A stretch of 64,000 bases of DNA from Bacteroidota bacterium (lineage in GTDB: Bacteria; Bacteroidota; Bacteroidia; NS11-12g; UBA955), in assembly GCA_023957335.1 (NCBI GenBank), contig JAMLHC010000005.1:186001-250000 (forward strand), written 5' to 3'. The position numbers and the translations under genes are program-made. The notes below the pieces were generated by a model. It made no database searches. It saw only the letters and a list, made by a program, of their open reading frames with translations, and had not been told where the DNA came from. This document shows, one piece after another, positions 44,474-52,311 of this stretch; position 1 is the stretch's first letter, and every line of letters starts with the position of its first letter.

Positions 44474-45244
44474 ATGGAAGTAACAGATTTTTCAAAAGCA
44501 CAAGGTCACTGGATTTTAGCTAAAATGGGAAAGAAAGTATTGCGTCCCGGAGGCAAAGAATTAACCGAGAAGTTGGTTTCCGGTCTTGATATACAACCTA
44601 ATGATGATATAGTAGAGTTTGCGCCCGGCTTGGGGTACACCGCCTCTCTCGCATTACAAAATCATCCGCATACCTATGTAGGTGTAGATGCAGACGAAGA
44701 AGCAATTAAAATATTGAACCAAAAACTCAAAGGAGATAATGTTCAGTTTATTCTGGGGCAGGCCTCAGAAACACACCTTAAAGATGAATCCAAAGATAAA
44801 GTCTATGGAGAAGCCATGTTAACAATGCATGCAGACCATCGAAAATCAGAAATCATCAGAGAATCACATAGAATCCTTAAAAAAGGTGGATTATATGCCA
44901 TTCATGAATTAGGTCTTGTAGGTGTAACAGAAGAGCTGAAAAACACTATTCAGCATGATCTTGCCCTTTGTATCAAAGTAAATGCTCGCCCTCTGACCGA
45001 AGATGAATGGAAAGCATTGTTGGAGAAAGAAGGGTTTAAAATTAAAAAGGTGTACACTAATGCCATGCATCTTTTGGAAAGCAAACGAATCTTTGACGAT
45101 GAAGGTTTCTGGCGAGCTATCAAAATCACATTTAATATATTGAGAAATAAACCGGCTCGCATGAGAATTAATGAGATGAAAAGTGTATTCAAAAAACACG
45201 ACAAACACATGAACTCTATTGCTATCATTGCCGAAAAAATTTAG
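44474..45244 (+). CDS. Class I SAM-dependent methyltransferase
   Basis: 256 residues. The SAM-binding motif I is DDIVEFAPGLGYTASLAL (E/D-x-G-x-G), motif II has TYVGVDADEEAIKIL, and the later ESHRILKKGGLYAIHELG is the usual post-motif III. The C-terminal part (about 170-256) is helical and basic, without a known cap. The methyl acceptor is unknown. It lies between the Rrf2 regulator (30 nt) and ric (24 nt), so it is presumably expressed with the stress genes; similar genes have no defined role in iron-sulfur repair. Confidence 0.85.
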   Translation: MEVTDFSKAQGHWILAKMGKKVLRPGGKELTEKLVSGLDIQPNDDIVEFAPGLGYTASLALQNHPHTYVGVDADEEAIKILNQKLKGDNVQFILGQASETHLKDESKDKVYGEAMLTMHADHRKSEIIRESHRILKKGGLYAIHELGLVGVTEELKNTIQHDLALCIKVNARPLTEDEWKALLEKEGFKIKKVYTNAMHLLESKRIFDDEGFWRAIKITFNILRNKPARMRINEMKSVFKKHDKHMNSIAIIAEKI

Positions 45245-45268
45245 AAATAAACAAATTATATAATCATC

Positions 45269-45988
45269 ATGGAAATATCAAAAAATTCAATCGTAGGAGA
45301 TTTGGTAGCACAAGACTACCGTGTAGCCTCAGTATTCAAGCAACAAGGAATTGACTTTTGTTGCAATGGCAATCGCTCAATCGCAGATGTCTGTCAACAA
45401 GATAATATTGCTGTAGAACCACTCATTGATGCATTGAAAGAAGCAGCACAAAACAAAGGTGGTTCAAGTATTGACTACACTTCATGGCCTCTTGACCTCT
45501 TAGCAGATTATATTGAAAAAACACATCACAGATATGTTGAAACTAAATCAAGAGAGATTATGCCATTCTTGGAGAAAATTGTACGTGTACATGGAGAAAG
45601 ACATCCGGAATTGGAAACAGTAGAACAGCTGTTTAATGCGTCAGTAGGGGAGCTTGCTATGCACATGAAAAAAGAAGAATTGGTGCTTTTTCCTGCAATC
45701 AGAAAAATGGTTCAAGCAAAATTACAAGGAGTTAAATCTGATGCACCCGTTGGCAGTATTGCCGCCCCCATAAATGCAATGATGCAAGAGCATGATACTG
45801 AGGGAGAAAGATTTAGGCAGATATCCAAACTCACTCAAAATTATACAGTTCCTGCCGATGGTTGTAATACATATAAAGTTACATTATTTATGTTGCAGGA
45901 ATTCGAAGAAGATTTACATTTGCACATCCATTTGGAGAACAACATTCTATTCCCAAAATCAATAGAAATGGAAGCTCAGATGGCTTAA
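45269..45988 (+). CDS. ric: Iron-sulfur cluster repair di-iron protein RIC (YtfE/ScdA)
   Basis: 239 residues. The N-terminal ScdA_N/DUF542 domain contains the CCNG motif (C31, C32) and the VAQDYRVASVFKQQGIDF phrase. The C-terminal hemerythrin-like domain (about 75-235) has its iron-ligand histidines and glutamates in KTHHRYVE, RVHGERHPE, MHMKKEELVLFPAI, MQEHDTEG, and HIHLENNILFP. RIC repairs iron-sulfur clusters damaged by nitric oxide or peroxide and may deliver iron. It is third in the operon and followed 39 nt later by azurin. Identity is firm. Confidence 0.95.
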   Translation: MEISKNSIVGDLVAQDYRVASVFKQQGIDFCCNGNRSIADVCQQDNIAVEPLIDALKEAAQNKGGSSIDYTSWPLDLLADYIEKTHHRYVETKSREIMPFLEKIVRVHGERHPELETVEQLFNASVGELAMHMKKEELVLFPAIRKMVQAKLQGVKSDAPVGSIAAPINAMMQEHDTEGERFRQISKLTQNYTVPADGCNTYKVTLFMLQEFEEDLHLHIHLENNILFPKSIEMEAQMA

Positions 45989-46027
45989 GAACGAAACCTT
46001 TATAAAACAAAAATAAATAAATCAAAA

Positions 46028-46564
46028 ATGAAAAAATCAATTTTAACCCTTGCAAGTGTAGCATTCTTATTTGCTGCTTGTAACAACACACCTGCTACCG
46101 AAACAACTGAAACAACTCAGGACACAACTGCAACAACTGCACCTGAAACACCTGCTGCTCCTGCACAAGAAGAAGCTGCTGCACCTGCAGTTGCTGAAGT
46201 TACTATTGAAGGTAACGATCAAATGAAGTTTAACCTTACTGAAATCAAAGTAAAAGAAGGTCAAACTGTAAAACTTACGCTAAACCACGTGGGTAAAGCT
46301 CCTAAAGCTGTTATGGGACACAATCTTGTAATACTAGCTTCTGGCGTTGACATGATGGCTTTTTCTAAAGATGCAATCAGTGCTAAAGCTACTGATTATA
46401 TTCCTGAAAAAGATTTGAAAAACATCATTGCTCACACCAAGTTAATTGGTGGTGGAGAAAGTGATGTAATTGAATTTCAAGCACCAGCGAAAGGAACTTA
46501 TGATTTCTTATGTTCTTTCCCCGGTCATTCTGCTCTAATGAAAGGTAAATTTATCGTAGAATAA
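46028..46564 (+). CDS. azu: Azurin-type blue copper lipoprotein
   Basis: 178 residues. A lipobox FAAC (Cys18) ends the signal, then a Thr/Glu/Ala/Pro-rich linker of about 35 residues, partly from repeated ACAACT-like codons near 46097-46145, separates the anchor from the azurin fold. The fold starts at VTIEGNDQMKFN and has copper ligands His98 (MGHN, after Gly97), Cys162, His167 and Met171 (LCSFPGHSALM). The IIAHTKLIGGGESD segment is nearly azurin-standard. Unlike classical azurins it has no disulfide: the only cysteines are C18 and C162. It carries electrons on the periplasmic face, in other bacteria to nitrite reductase or peroxidases. Its operon ends with a strong terminator. Confidence 0.92.
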   Translation: MKKSILTLASVAFLFAACNNTPATETTETTQDTTATTAPETPAAPAQEEAAAPAVAEVTIEGNDQMKFNLTEIKVKEGQTVKLTLNHVGKAPKAVMGHNLVILASGVDMMAFSKDAISAKATDYIPEKDLKNIIAHTKLIGGGESDVIEFQAPAKGTYDFLCSFPGHSALMKGKFIVE

Positions 46565-46588
46565 TAAATAACAAAAAATAAAGGTTTG

Positions 46589-46616
46589 AAAAAGGGGCTG
46601 TGTAAGCCCCTTTTTT
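46589..46616 (+). terminator. Intrinsic terminator after azurin
   Basis: An 11-bp stem (46589-46599 with 46605-46615) with GGGGCT/AGCCCC core and a 5-nt loop ends in six T. It begins 25 nt past the azurin stop. Confidence 0.85.
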
Positions 46617-46629
46617 ATTGCTTTAAGAA

Positions 46630-46637
46630 TATCTTTG
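46630..46637 (+). promoter_or_regulatory. Candidate -7 box of the ABC permease gene
   Basis: TATCTTTG lies 20 nt before the proposed TTG start at 46658 and supports initiation there. No -33 TTG at the usual spacing. Confidence 0.35.
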
Positions 46638-46657
46638 AACCTTAGAAAAGTGTACAA

Positions 46658-47962
46658 TTGTTAGCAAAGCTCAATTTATATTTAAAATTGATTTTTGAAA
46701 ACGCAAAAATGGCGTTTCAGACCTTGTTGAACAACAAAGTGCGTTCAATTTTATCGGTCAGTGGAATCAGCATAGGTATATTCTCCATTGTTACTGTATT
46801 TACAATTATTGATTCATTTGAATTACAAGTTAAAAACAGCCTCGCATCCTTGGGTAAAAGTGTTATTTATATTGAAGTATTTCCTTGGGAAACCGAAGAA
46901 AAGCAAGAATACCCATGGTGGAAATTTATCCAACGCCCCGACCCGACCATTCAAGAATTGCAATTATTAGAACAATCGCATGTTTCAAATATCATTGATG
47001 CCATCAGCTACAAGTTGACATACCCGTCTGCTACACTCATCAATATTGATAACGGAGTTAATGCCAATGGTATTGATATGCTTGGTGTTTCGTATGCTTT
47101 CAATCAGATTCAGGATTTAAAGATAGCGTATGGACGTTATTTTTCTGAACAAGAATGTAATTTTGGTAGTCCGGTTATTGTTTTGGGCAATAAAGTTGCA
47201 ACACAACTTTTTGACAATGCTGAAAATGCACTTGGTAAAAATGTCAGAATTGCAGGCAAATTACTACAGGTCATTGGTGTCATGGAGTATGACGGGGAAA
47301 ATATGATTGACAATTCCTCCGATGAGAACGTATATGTACCCGTGTCATTGATGGATGATATAATTGGGCAAAACATACGTTCATTTAATCCTCAAATAAT
47401 GGTAAAAGCCAAAGACGGTGTGTCTATTGATGCGCTGGCAAATGAGATTAAAGGCGCTATGAGGTCAATCAGAAGATTGCAGCCTAATGAAGATGATAAT
47501 TTTGCTATCAACAAGGTTACTTTTCTAATCCAGTTTTTAGATGAATTCTTTGTTAAAATGAATCTTTTTGGGTTGATTATTGGTGGATTTGCTTTACTGG
47601 TAGGCGGTTTTGGTGTTGCCAATATTATGTTCGTATCTGTCAAAGAAAGGACAGGCATTATTGGTATTCAAAAGGCATTGGGTGCAAAAAGGTTGTATAT
47701 ATTAACTCAGTTCTTGACAGAAGCCATAGTACTATGCGTGCTGGGGGGTATTATCGGGATTGCTTTTGTTTTCTTACTCACGTTTGCCGCTAACATTTTT
47801 CTCGCACATGCAGGAGATGTAAGTTTTAGAATTTATCTGACTATGAGTAATTTTACAAGCGGAATTATGTTCTCCATTATCACCGGAATTGTTGCAGGTA
47901 TTATCCCTGCGTGGGTTGCTGCTAAACTTATGCCGGTAAAAGCTATAAGGTTTAATGGTTAA
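46658..47962 (+). CDS. MacB-type ABC transporter permease
   Basis: 434 residues from the TTG at 46658; the next in-frame ATG at 46709 would leave little before the first membrane helix, so TTG is preferred, with modest certainty. Features: NNKVRSILSVSGISIGIFSIVTV (TM1 of the family), a large extracytoplasmic MacB_PCD domain (about 60-285), and three C-terminal helices of the FtsX-like domain with GFGVANIMFVSVKERTGIIGIQKALGAKR. It would export a ligand or lipoprotein with an ATPase partner, but no ATP-binding gene is adjacent. Convergent with an outer-membrane gene, 3 nt apart. Confidence 0.87.
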   Translation: MLAKLNLYLKLIFENAKMAFQTLLNNKVRSILSVSGISIGIFSIVTVFTIIDSFELQVKNSLASLGKSVIYIEVFPWETEEKQEYPWWKFIQRPDPTIQELQLLEQSHVSNIIDAISYKLTYPSATLINIDNGVNANGIDMLGVSYAFNQIQDLKIAYGRYFSEQECNFGSPVIVLGNKVATQLFDNAENALGKNVRIAGKLLQVIGVMEYDGENMIDNSSDENVYVPVSLMDDIIGQNIRSFNPQIMVKAKDGVSIDALANEIKGAMRSIRRLQPNEDDNFAINKVTFLIQFLDEFFVKMNLFGLIIGGFALLVGGFGVANIMFVSVKERTGIIGIQKALGAKRLYILTQFLTEAIVLCVLGGIIGIAFVFLLTFAANIFLAHAGDVSFRIYLTMSNFTSGIMFSIITGIVAGIIPAWVAAKLMPVKAIRFNG

Positions 47963-47965
47963 AAA

Positions 47966-49126
47966 TTATGCTCCAATTCGATAAAGAAAATATATACCCA
48001 AAGCATGCTGGAATTTATTTTCTGTGATCTCGAATATAGGTTCAAACCTTAAGTTAAGGCTCAGATTATTATTAATTAAAGGTTTTGAGTATATGAATCT
48101 GAAGAATATTAATTCTCGCTCCCTTTGAAGGGTGTAATAATTCTCATAGTTAAAACTATTAAACAAAGGAGTACCCAATGATGAGAAATACTCCCAACCT
48201 TTCCAATAACTTGCAATAAAAGAAAAGTGCTGATGGGTAATACCGCCATTTAGGTATATGCCCATACCGTTTTTATAAGGTTGAGTAAGCACTAAAGAAT
48301 GGTCTAAGGCATGCAGAAAATAGGGTTGGAACGTCCATTGCAACTTTTCTTTTTTTCCATAAGTAATATCTAAACCAAATGCATTATTGGTGTGATTGAC
48401 AAGGGGAAGCCCCACAGAGGAACCTCCTCGGTGTTGATTTGTCATTTGAGCAATTATTTTTGCTAGAAATGAGGCTTCTTCATTTCCCGTTAAAAAATAA
48501 TACAAAGAAATACCCGACTCCAAAATTTCTTGTTGTTTAGTTTTGGCATTGACAGTTTGACGCCAATTTAACCAGATGTCAGCAAAAAAGCGTTTGTCGT
48601 GATGGATGATTTGAAAACCGTTTTCTATTCTATCATACAGCCCTCTTTCAAATTGATAGAGAGGCTCAATCAATCTGTGCTCCAGACCTCCGTAGAGTGT
48701 ACCAAAAACAATATGGGTATGTTTGATTTGATAATCTAAGGTAAAGGTTGTCTGCATATTTGCAAATCGGTTTTCGCCAAAATTCTTTTCTAAATACAAG
48801 CCGCCTTTCAGCCTGAAATCTTTATTTATAAAGGGTTTCCAAACAAGGGTGGGGTAGAATTGATAGCCGAAATAAGTAGCACCAGGTTCAATATTGCTGA
48901 AGTACTCGTTGTTTTTAACAAAAAATAATGATTGAAAATCTAAATAAAGCTGTTGGGATAGTTTGTGAAAAGGATTAAAAGCAGATTTGCCACTTTCTTT
49001 GTTAATCCTATCCGGTATAATGTTCTTTTCATTTTGTAATACAAAAAAAGACTCATTAGGCAACTGTGCAAAAACGTTCCCTAAGCTAAGCAGAAAAAAT
49101 CCAAGACATAATAAATAATTTCTCAC
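47966..49126 (-). CDS. Putative outer-membrane beta-barrel protein
   Basis: 386 residues with a signal peptide (MRNYLLCLGFFLLSLGNVFAQ). The rest has alternating hydrophobic/aromatic strands (for example YFGYQFYPTLVWKPFI, KDFRLKGGLYLEKNFG, FQHALGIYFLYRIGA) and ends in an aromatic-rich strand, consistent with an outer-membrane barrel of about 12-16 strands. I do not recognise a named family. It is the last gene of a three-gene unit with DUF5723 and a lipoprotein gene, 17 nt after DUF5723. Confidence 0.7.
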   Translation of the reverse strand: MRNYLLCLGFFLLSLGNVFAQLPNESFFVLQNEKNIIPDRINKESGKSAFNPFHKLSQQLYLDFQSLFFVKNNEYFSNIEPGATYFGYQFYPTLVWKPFINKDFRLKGGLYLEKNFGENRFANMQTTFTLDYQIKHTHIVFGTLYGGLEHRLIEPLYQFERGLYDRIENGFQIIHHDKRFFADIWLNWRQTVNAKTKQQEILESGISLYYFLTGNEEASFLAKIIAQMTNQHRGGSSVGLPLVNHTNNAFGLDITYGKKEKLQWTFQPYFLHALDHSLVLTQPYKNGMGIYLNGGITHQHFSFIASYWKGWEYFSSLGTPLFNSFNYENYYTLQRERELIFFRFIYSKPLINNNLSLNLRFEPIFEITENKFQHALGIYFLYRIGA

Positions 49127-49143
49127 TTGATAAGTAGGTAATA

Positions 49144-50613
49144 CTATTTGTCAACATCTGCCGGAACCTCAGTGGGAGGTGTGTCAACAGGAGCAACCGG
49201 TGTATTTTTTTTACCTTTTTTAGAATTCTCTTTCTTGTTTCGCTCGCCCGGAGGTATATAGTCCGGTGAACAAGGATTCTTTTTGTCTTTTCCATAGGCA
49301 AAAACAAAGTTTATACCTGTTCTCAAATGCACAGATCTTCTTTCAAGCGGATTGAAAAAAAGAACCTCCGCATTATTACTAAGAATCCACCATTGTATAG
49401 GTCCCAAATTGGCTGCAAACCCAAGCCCTATATTGGATATTTGTCGATTGATTAAGCTGATATTTCCTTGCATATTGAGTATTCTGCCTAATCTTACCTG
49501 ACCATTTACAGACCAAGCAGTACTGAACCTCTTGTTTGCAATTTCACCATACATCATTGCACCTACGCGGTTTCCCCTAAACAGCTCATAAGAACCGGAA
49601 AGATATATCTTAGGAATTAGGTTAGTTCTGTATTTTGGAGAGTTTTCTTCTGCCAAATCAAAGGTGGTTTTAATGGTATCAACAAGTTTTTTAAACATGT
49701 CGGAATTTCCGGAAAGAGTATTGCCGTCAAAGCCGTTGAATGTAAATGTCTTATTTTGTGATTTGTTATAATATCTTTTGCCACCGTCAACCCAGTTTAA
49801 ATAGCCGATATCAATTACCGATGCTGTCAATAAAAGTTTTTTGTCAAGCATTAAATAGGTTGCCCCCAAATCCATACCTACTCCATTATTTTTGGATGTA
49901 AATAAACTTGAAGGACTAAAATTACTGTCATTAAATGGCAGAGTAGTTCTAAAATCCAAATCATTATCAAATGTAACTTGATAGTATTCCGGATTGGTAG
50001 TAATGTTCAATTTAGCTTGTTTAGTATAAACATTTGCAATTCCTTTTAAATATTTCACGCGTGCACCAACCGATAAATTACAATTAAGTTGATAGGCAGC
50101 ACCGGCAGAGAAGTCCAAGTATGCCGTGCTATTCACTCGAAAACCGCCAATATTCATTGATTTGCCAACATTGTTCTCATGTAGATTTCCCTGTATTAAG
50201 AAAGCAAACAAATCATAAGGGTAGTTCATTCTAAATTGAAATTTTTCTGCTACAGCTGCATGGACAAACAGTTTTGGTGTAACGCGCACACCGAATGAGA
50301 AGTTCAATAATTGGTCAAGCTTAGTTGCATTGTTCCTTCTCATGCTCTCCAAAAATTTATTGGTTGACCAAACAAAACTGTCGGAATTTTGGTCAAACCT
50401 TCTTAAATCGTTTACCGCAAAACTGTTAGAGAAGCCAAAGCCTACGTCATACATCGTAAAGTAAAACCTCGTAATTGGGTTGAGTGCAGGGTTAAGGGAA
50501 TGTCTTTGTCCCAAAAATTCCATGTTATGCAAAGTAAGTTCTTGTGCACTCATTGTAGAACTAATAGCCATAAACACGGCTAACAAAATAGAATTTAATG
50601 TTAACTTTTTCAT
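49144..50613 (-). CDS. DUF5723 outer-membrane protein
   Basis: 489 residues. Signal peptide to about residue 23 (SSTMSAQ), then LHNMEFLGQRHSLNPALNPITRFYF, the DUF5723 opening, and a barrel with repeated amphipathic strands (FDNDLDFRTTLP, GVGMDLGATYLM, GLGFAANLGPIQWWI). The last 50 residues are a hydrophilic Lys/Asn/Pro-rich tail with a cysteine (NPCSPDYIPPGERN). Family proteins are Bacteroidota-specific outer-membrane proteins of unknown role, sometimes near motility or secretion genes. It lies 5 nt after the 540-residue lipoprotein gene. Confidence 0.82.
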   Translation of the reverse strand: MKKLTLNSILLAVFMAISSTMSAQELTLHNMEFLGQRHSLNPALNPITRFYFTMYDVGFGFSNSFAVNDLRRFDQNSDSFVWSTNKFLESMRRNNATKLDQLLNFSFGVRVTPKLFVHAAVAEKFQFRMNYPYDLFAFLIQGNLHENNVGKSMNIGGFRVNSTAYLDFSAGAAYQLNCNLSVGARVKYLKGIANVYTKQAKLNITTNPEYYQVTFDNDLDFRTTLPFNDSNFSPSSLFTSKNNGVGMDLGATYLMLDKKLLLTASVIDIGYLNWVDGGKRYYNKSQNKTFTFNGFDGNTLSGNSDMFKKLVDTIKTTFDLAEENSPKYRTNLIPKIYLSGSYELFRGNRVGAMMYGEIANKRFSTAWSVNGQVRLGRILNMQGNISLINRQISNIGLGFAANLGPIQWWILSNNAEVLFFNPLERRSVHLRTGINFVFAYGKDKKNPCSPDYIPPGERNKKENSKKGKKNTPVAPVDTPPTEVPADVDK

Positions 50614-50618
50614 GACTC

Positions 50619-52241
50619 TTACTTAGATTTAATGGTACCTTTTGCTTTTACCTTGACACCCGCTTTAATGACAATTTTATCTTCAGGATAAACTTTCACA
50701 GGAGTGTTGCCATTATTGAATGACAATGCTTCAGCTTTGATGATGATTTTATTGACATTCTTAGCATTGAGTTTCTTAAGTAATGTCTGATCGACTCTGA
50801 AAAATGTAGTTTTTCGGGCTGCATTGACAACTTTGCCGTTTACATCAACGGTGGCCGCAGGAATCACATGAGTTTTGTCTAAATCAGAAAAGAGTGAATC
50901 TACTCTGAAACCATTGGTTGAGTCAATAAAATAAATTTGAAATTTGAGCCCCACAGCCAGCGTATTTTCAATGATGAGTTTAATCTCGGCATATTCTAAG
51001 ATATCAGCATCTTTGGGCGGGGTGAAGACAGCAGTATCTTCAAATCCGAAGTTTTTGAATGAACCATAGAAAGGGAGTTCAATTTCTGAAATCATTGTAA
51101 CCCGGCTGGTGTCTAATGCAAAATTCTTGGTTATTCCTCCCGGATTAATTACTGCTCCGGCTCCAAAGTGCACTTCTGAGATTTTAGATTCAATGAGTTG
51201 TTTTACATTTACTTCAGGTGATTTGAGCGTTAGTTTACTCCTTTTGGTTTCAAATATTTGAGCAGGCCTGTCAATGATAAAAGGGAGAGAAACTCCGGAA
51301 ATAGGAGTTATCGTTCCGTCTTGCTCTTTTGCTTCAAAGGGTATGAGGGAATTTATTTGAACTGCCATTCCGTAGGTGTTGTCAAAATATAAATTCAGGC
51401 GCGGATCTTCTACTGTAATATTTCCTTCGCCTGATGCCAATTCGAATAATTTGATATCAAGTGTTTTGGCTGGAATGAGCATGGGTGAGTTTCCAAAGTA
51501 CCCATGTATTTTTTTGAATTTTTGATTTTGAAACTTCAGGTCATAACTTACTTTTTGACCGGCACTGAGTACATCAAGCGGTGAGTTTTTATCAAGTCTG
51601 ACAACCATCTTTACACGTAATCTGTTGGTGTTCGACCCGTTCAATGTCAAATCAGCCTTGTATCCGTTGAGAGCCGTGTTGTTGGAAGAAGTGCTTGAAG
51701 CAGGAATATTGAAATTATCTGTATATGCACTTCCGCTTGGGTTAAACAAACTTTCTAATTTAAAAGAAATATTGACCGGTATAGTTAAAGAAGATGTTAA
51801 TGCAATATTAAATGTACCTTCCTTGTATAAAATGGAATCTATTTCATAGGGATTTAATCCTAATACCCAATCAAAAGTGCTGCTGTCATATACCGATGTT
51901 CCAACAGAAGCTGAGTTAAAGGCGACTACTGCTGACGGAGATATGGGCATATTATTGCTAAATGTTTGATCTGTCAATACAATGTAATCATTACCAATTA
52001 ATGAGGATGAATTCTGTCCTGCAATATAGCTTATGTAGCCATCATCATTAATAAACACTTGGTTTAAAGAGTCGAATCGCCTCAATATACGCATCGAAGT
52101 GAATTCGTCATTAAAGAGTGCTATACCATAGGTGCCGTCAATTTCCACACCTTGTGATTTTGAGAAATCAAAATCTGACTCTTTAATACATCCCCACAGA
52201 GAGACAGATAAAATAAATGATAAGAGTAATTTATTTTTCAT
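50619..52241 (-). CDS. Large outer-membrane lipoprotein of unknown function
   Basis: 540 residues from the ATG at 52241; an in-frame ATG 15 codons upstream would put a hydrophilic leader before the signal. The lipobox is SLWGC (Cys18). The mature protein is beta-rich without a recognised family; it contains repeated hydroxy-residue stretches such as NIPASSTSSNNT and a lysine-rich end (KVKAKGTIKSK). First gene of the three-gene envelope unit, 70 nt after mfd. Confidence 0.7.
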   Translation of the reverse strand: MKNKLLLSFILSVSLWGCIKESDFDFSKSQGVEIDGTYGIALFNDEFTSMRILRRFDSLNQVFINDDGYISYIAGQNSSSLIGNDYIVLTDQTFSNNMPISPSAVVAFNSASVGTSVYDSSTFDWVLGLNPYEIDSILYKEGTFNIALTSSLTIPVNISFKLESLFNPSGSAYTDNFNIPASSTSSNNTALNGYKADLTLNGSNTNRLRVKMVVRLDKNSPLDVLSAGQKVSYDLKFQNQKFKKIHGYFGNSPMLIPAKTLDIKLFELASGEGNITVEDPRLNLYFDNTYGMAVQINSLIPFEAKEQDGTITPISGVSLPFIIDRPAQIFETKRSKLTLKSPEVNVKQLIESKISEVHFGAGAVINPGGITKNFALDTSRVTMISEIELPFYGSFKNFGFEDTAVFTPPKDADILEYAEIKLIIENTLAVGLKFQIYFIDSTNGFRVDSLFSDLDKTHVIPAATVDVNGKVVNAARKTTFFRVDQTLLKKLNAKNVNKIIIKAEALSFNNGNTPVKVYPEDKIVIKAGVKVKAKGTIKSK

Positions 52242-52311
52242 AGACTTTATGTTTGAAAATAATTCAACAAATTTATAAATAAACACTTTACCTCTACTTG
52301 GTATGGGTAAA

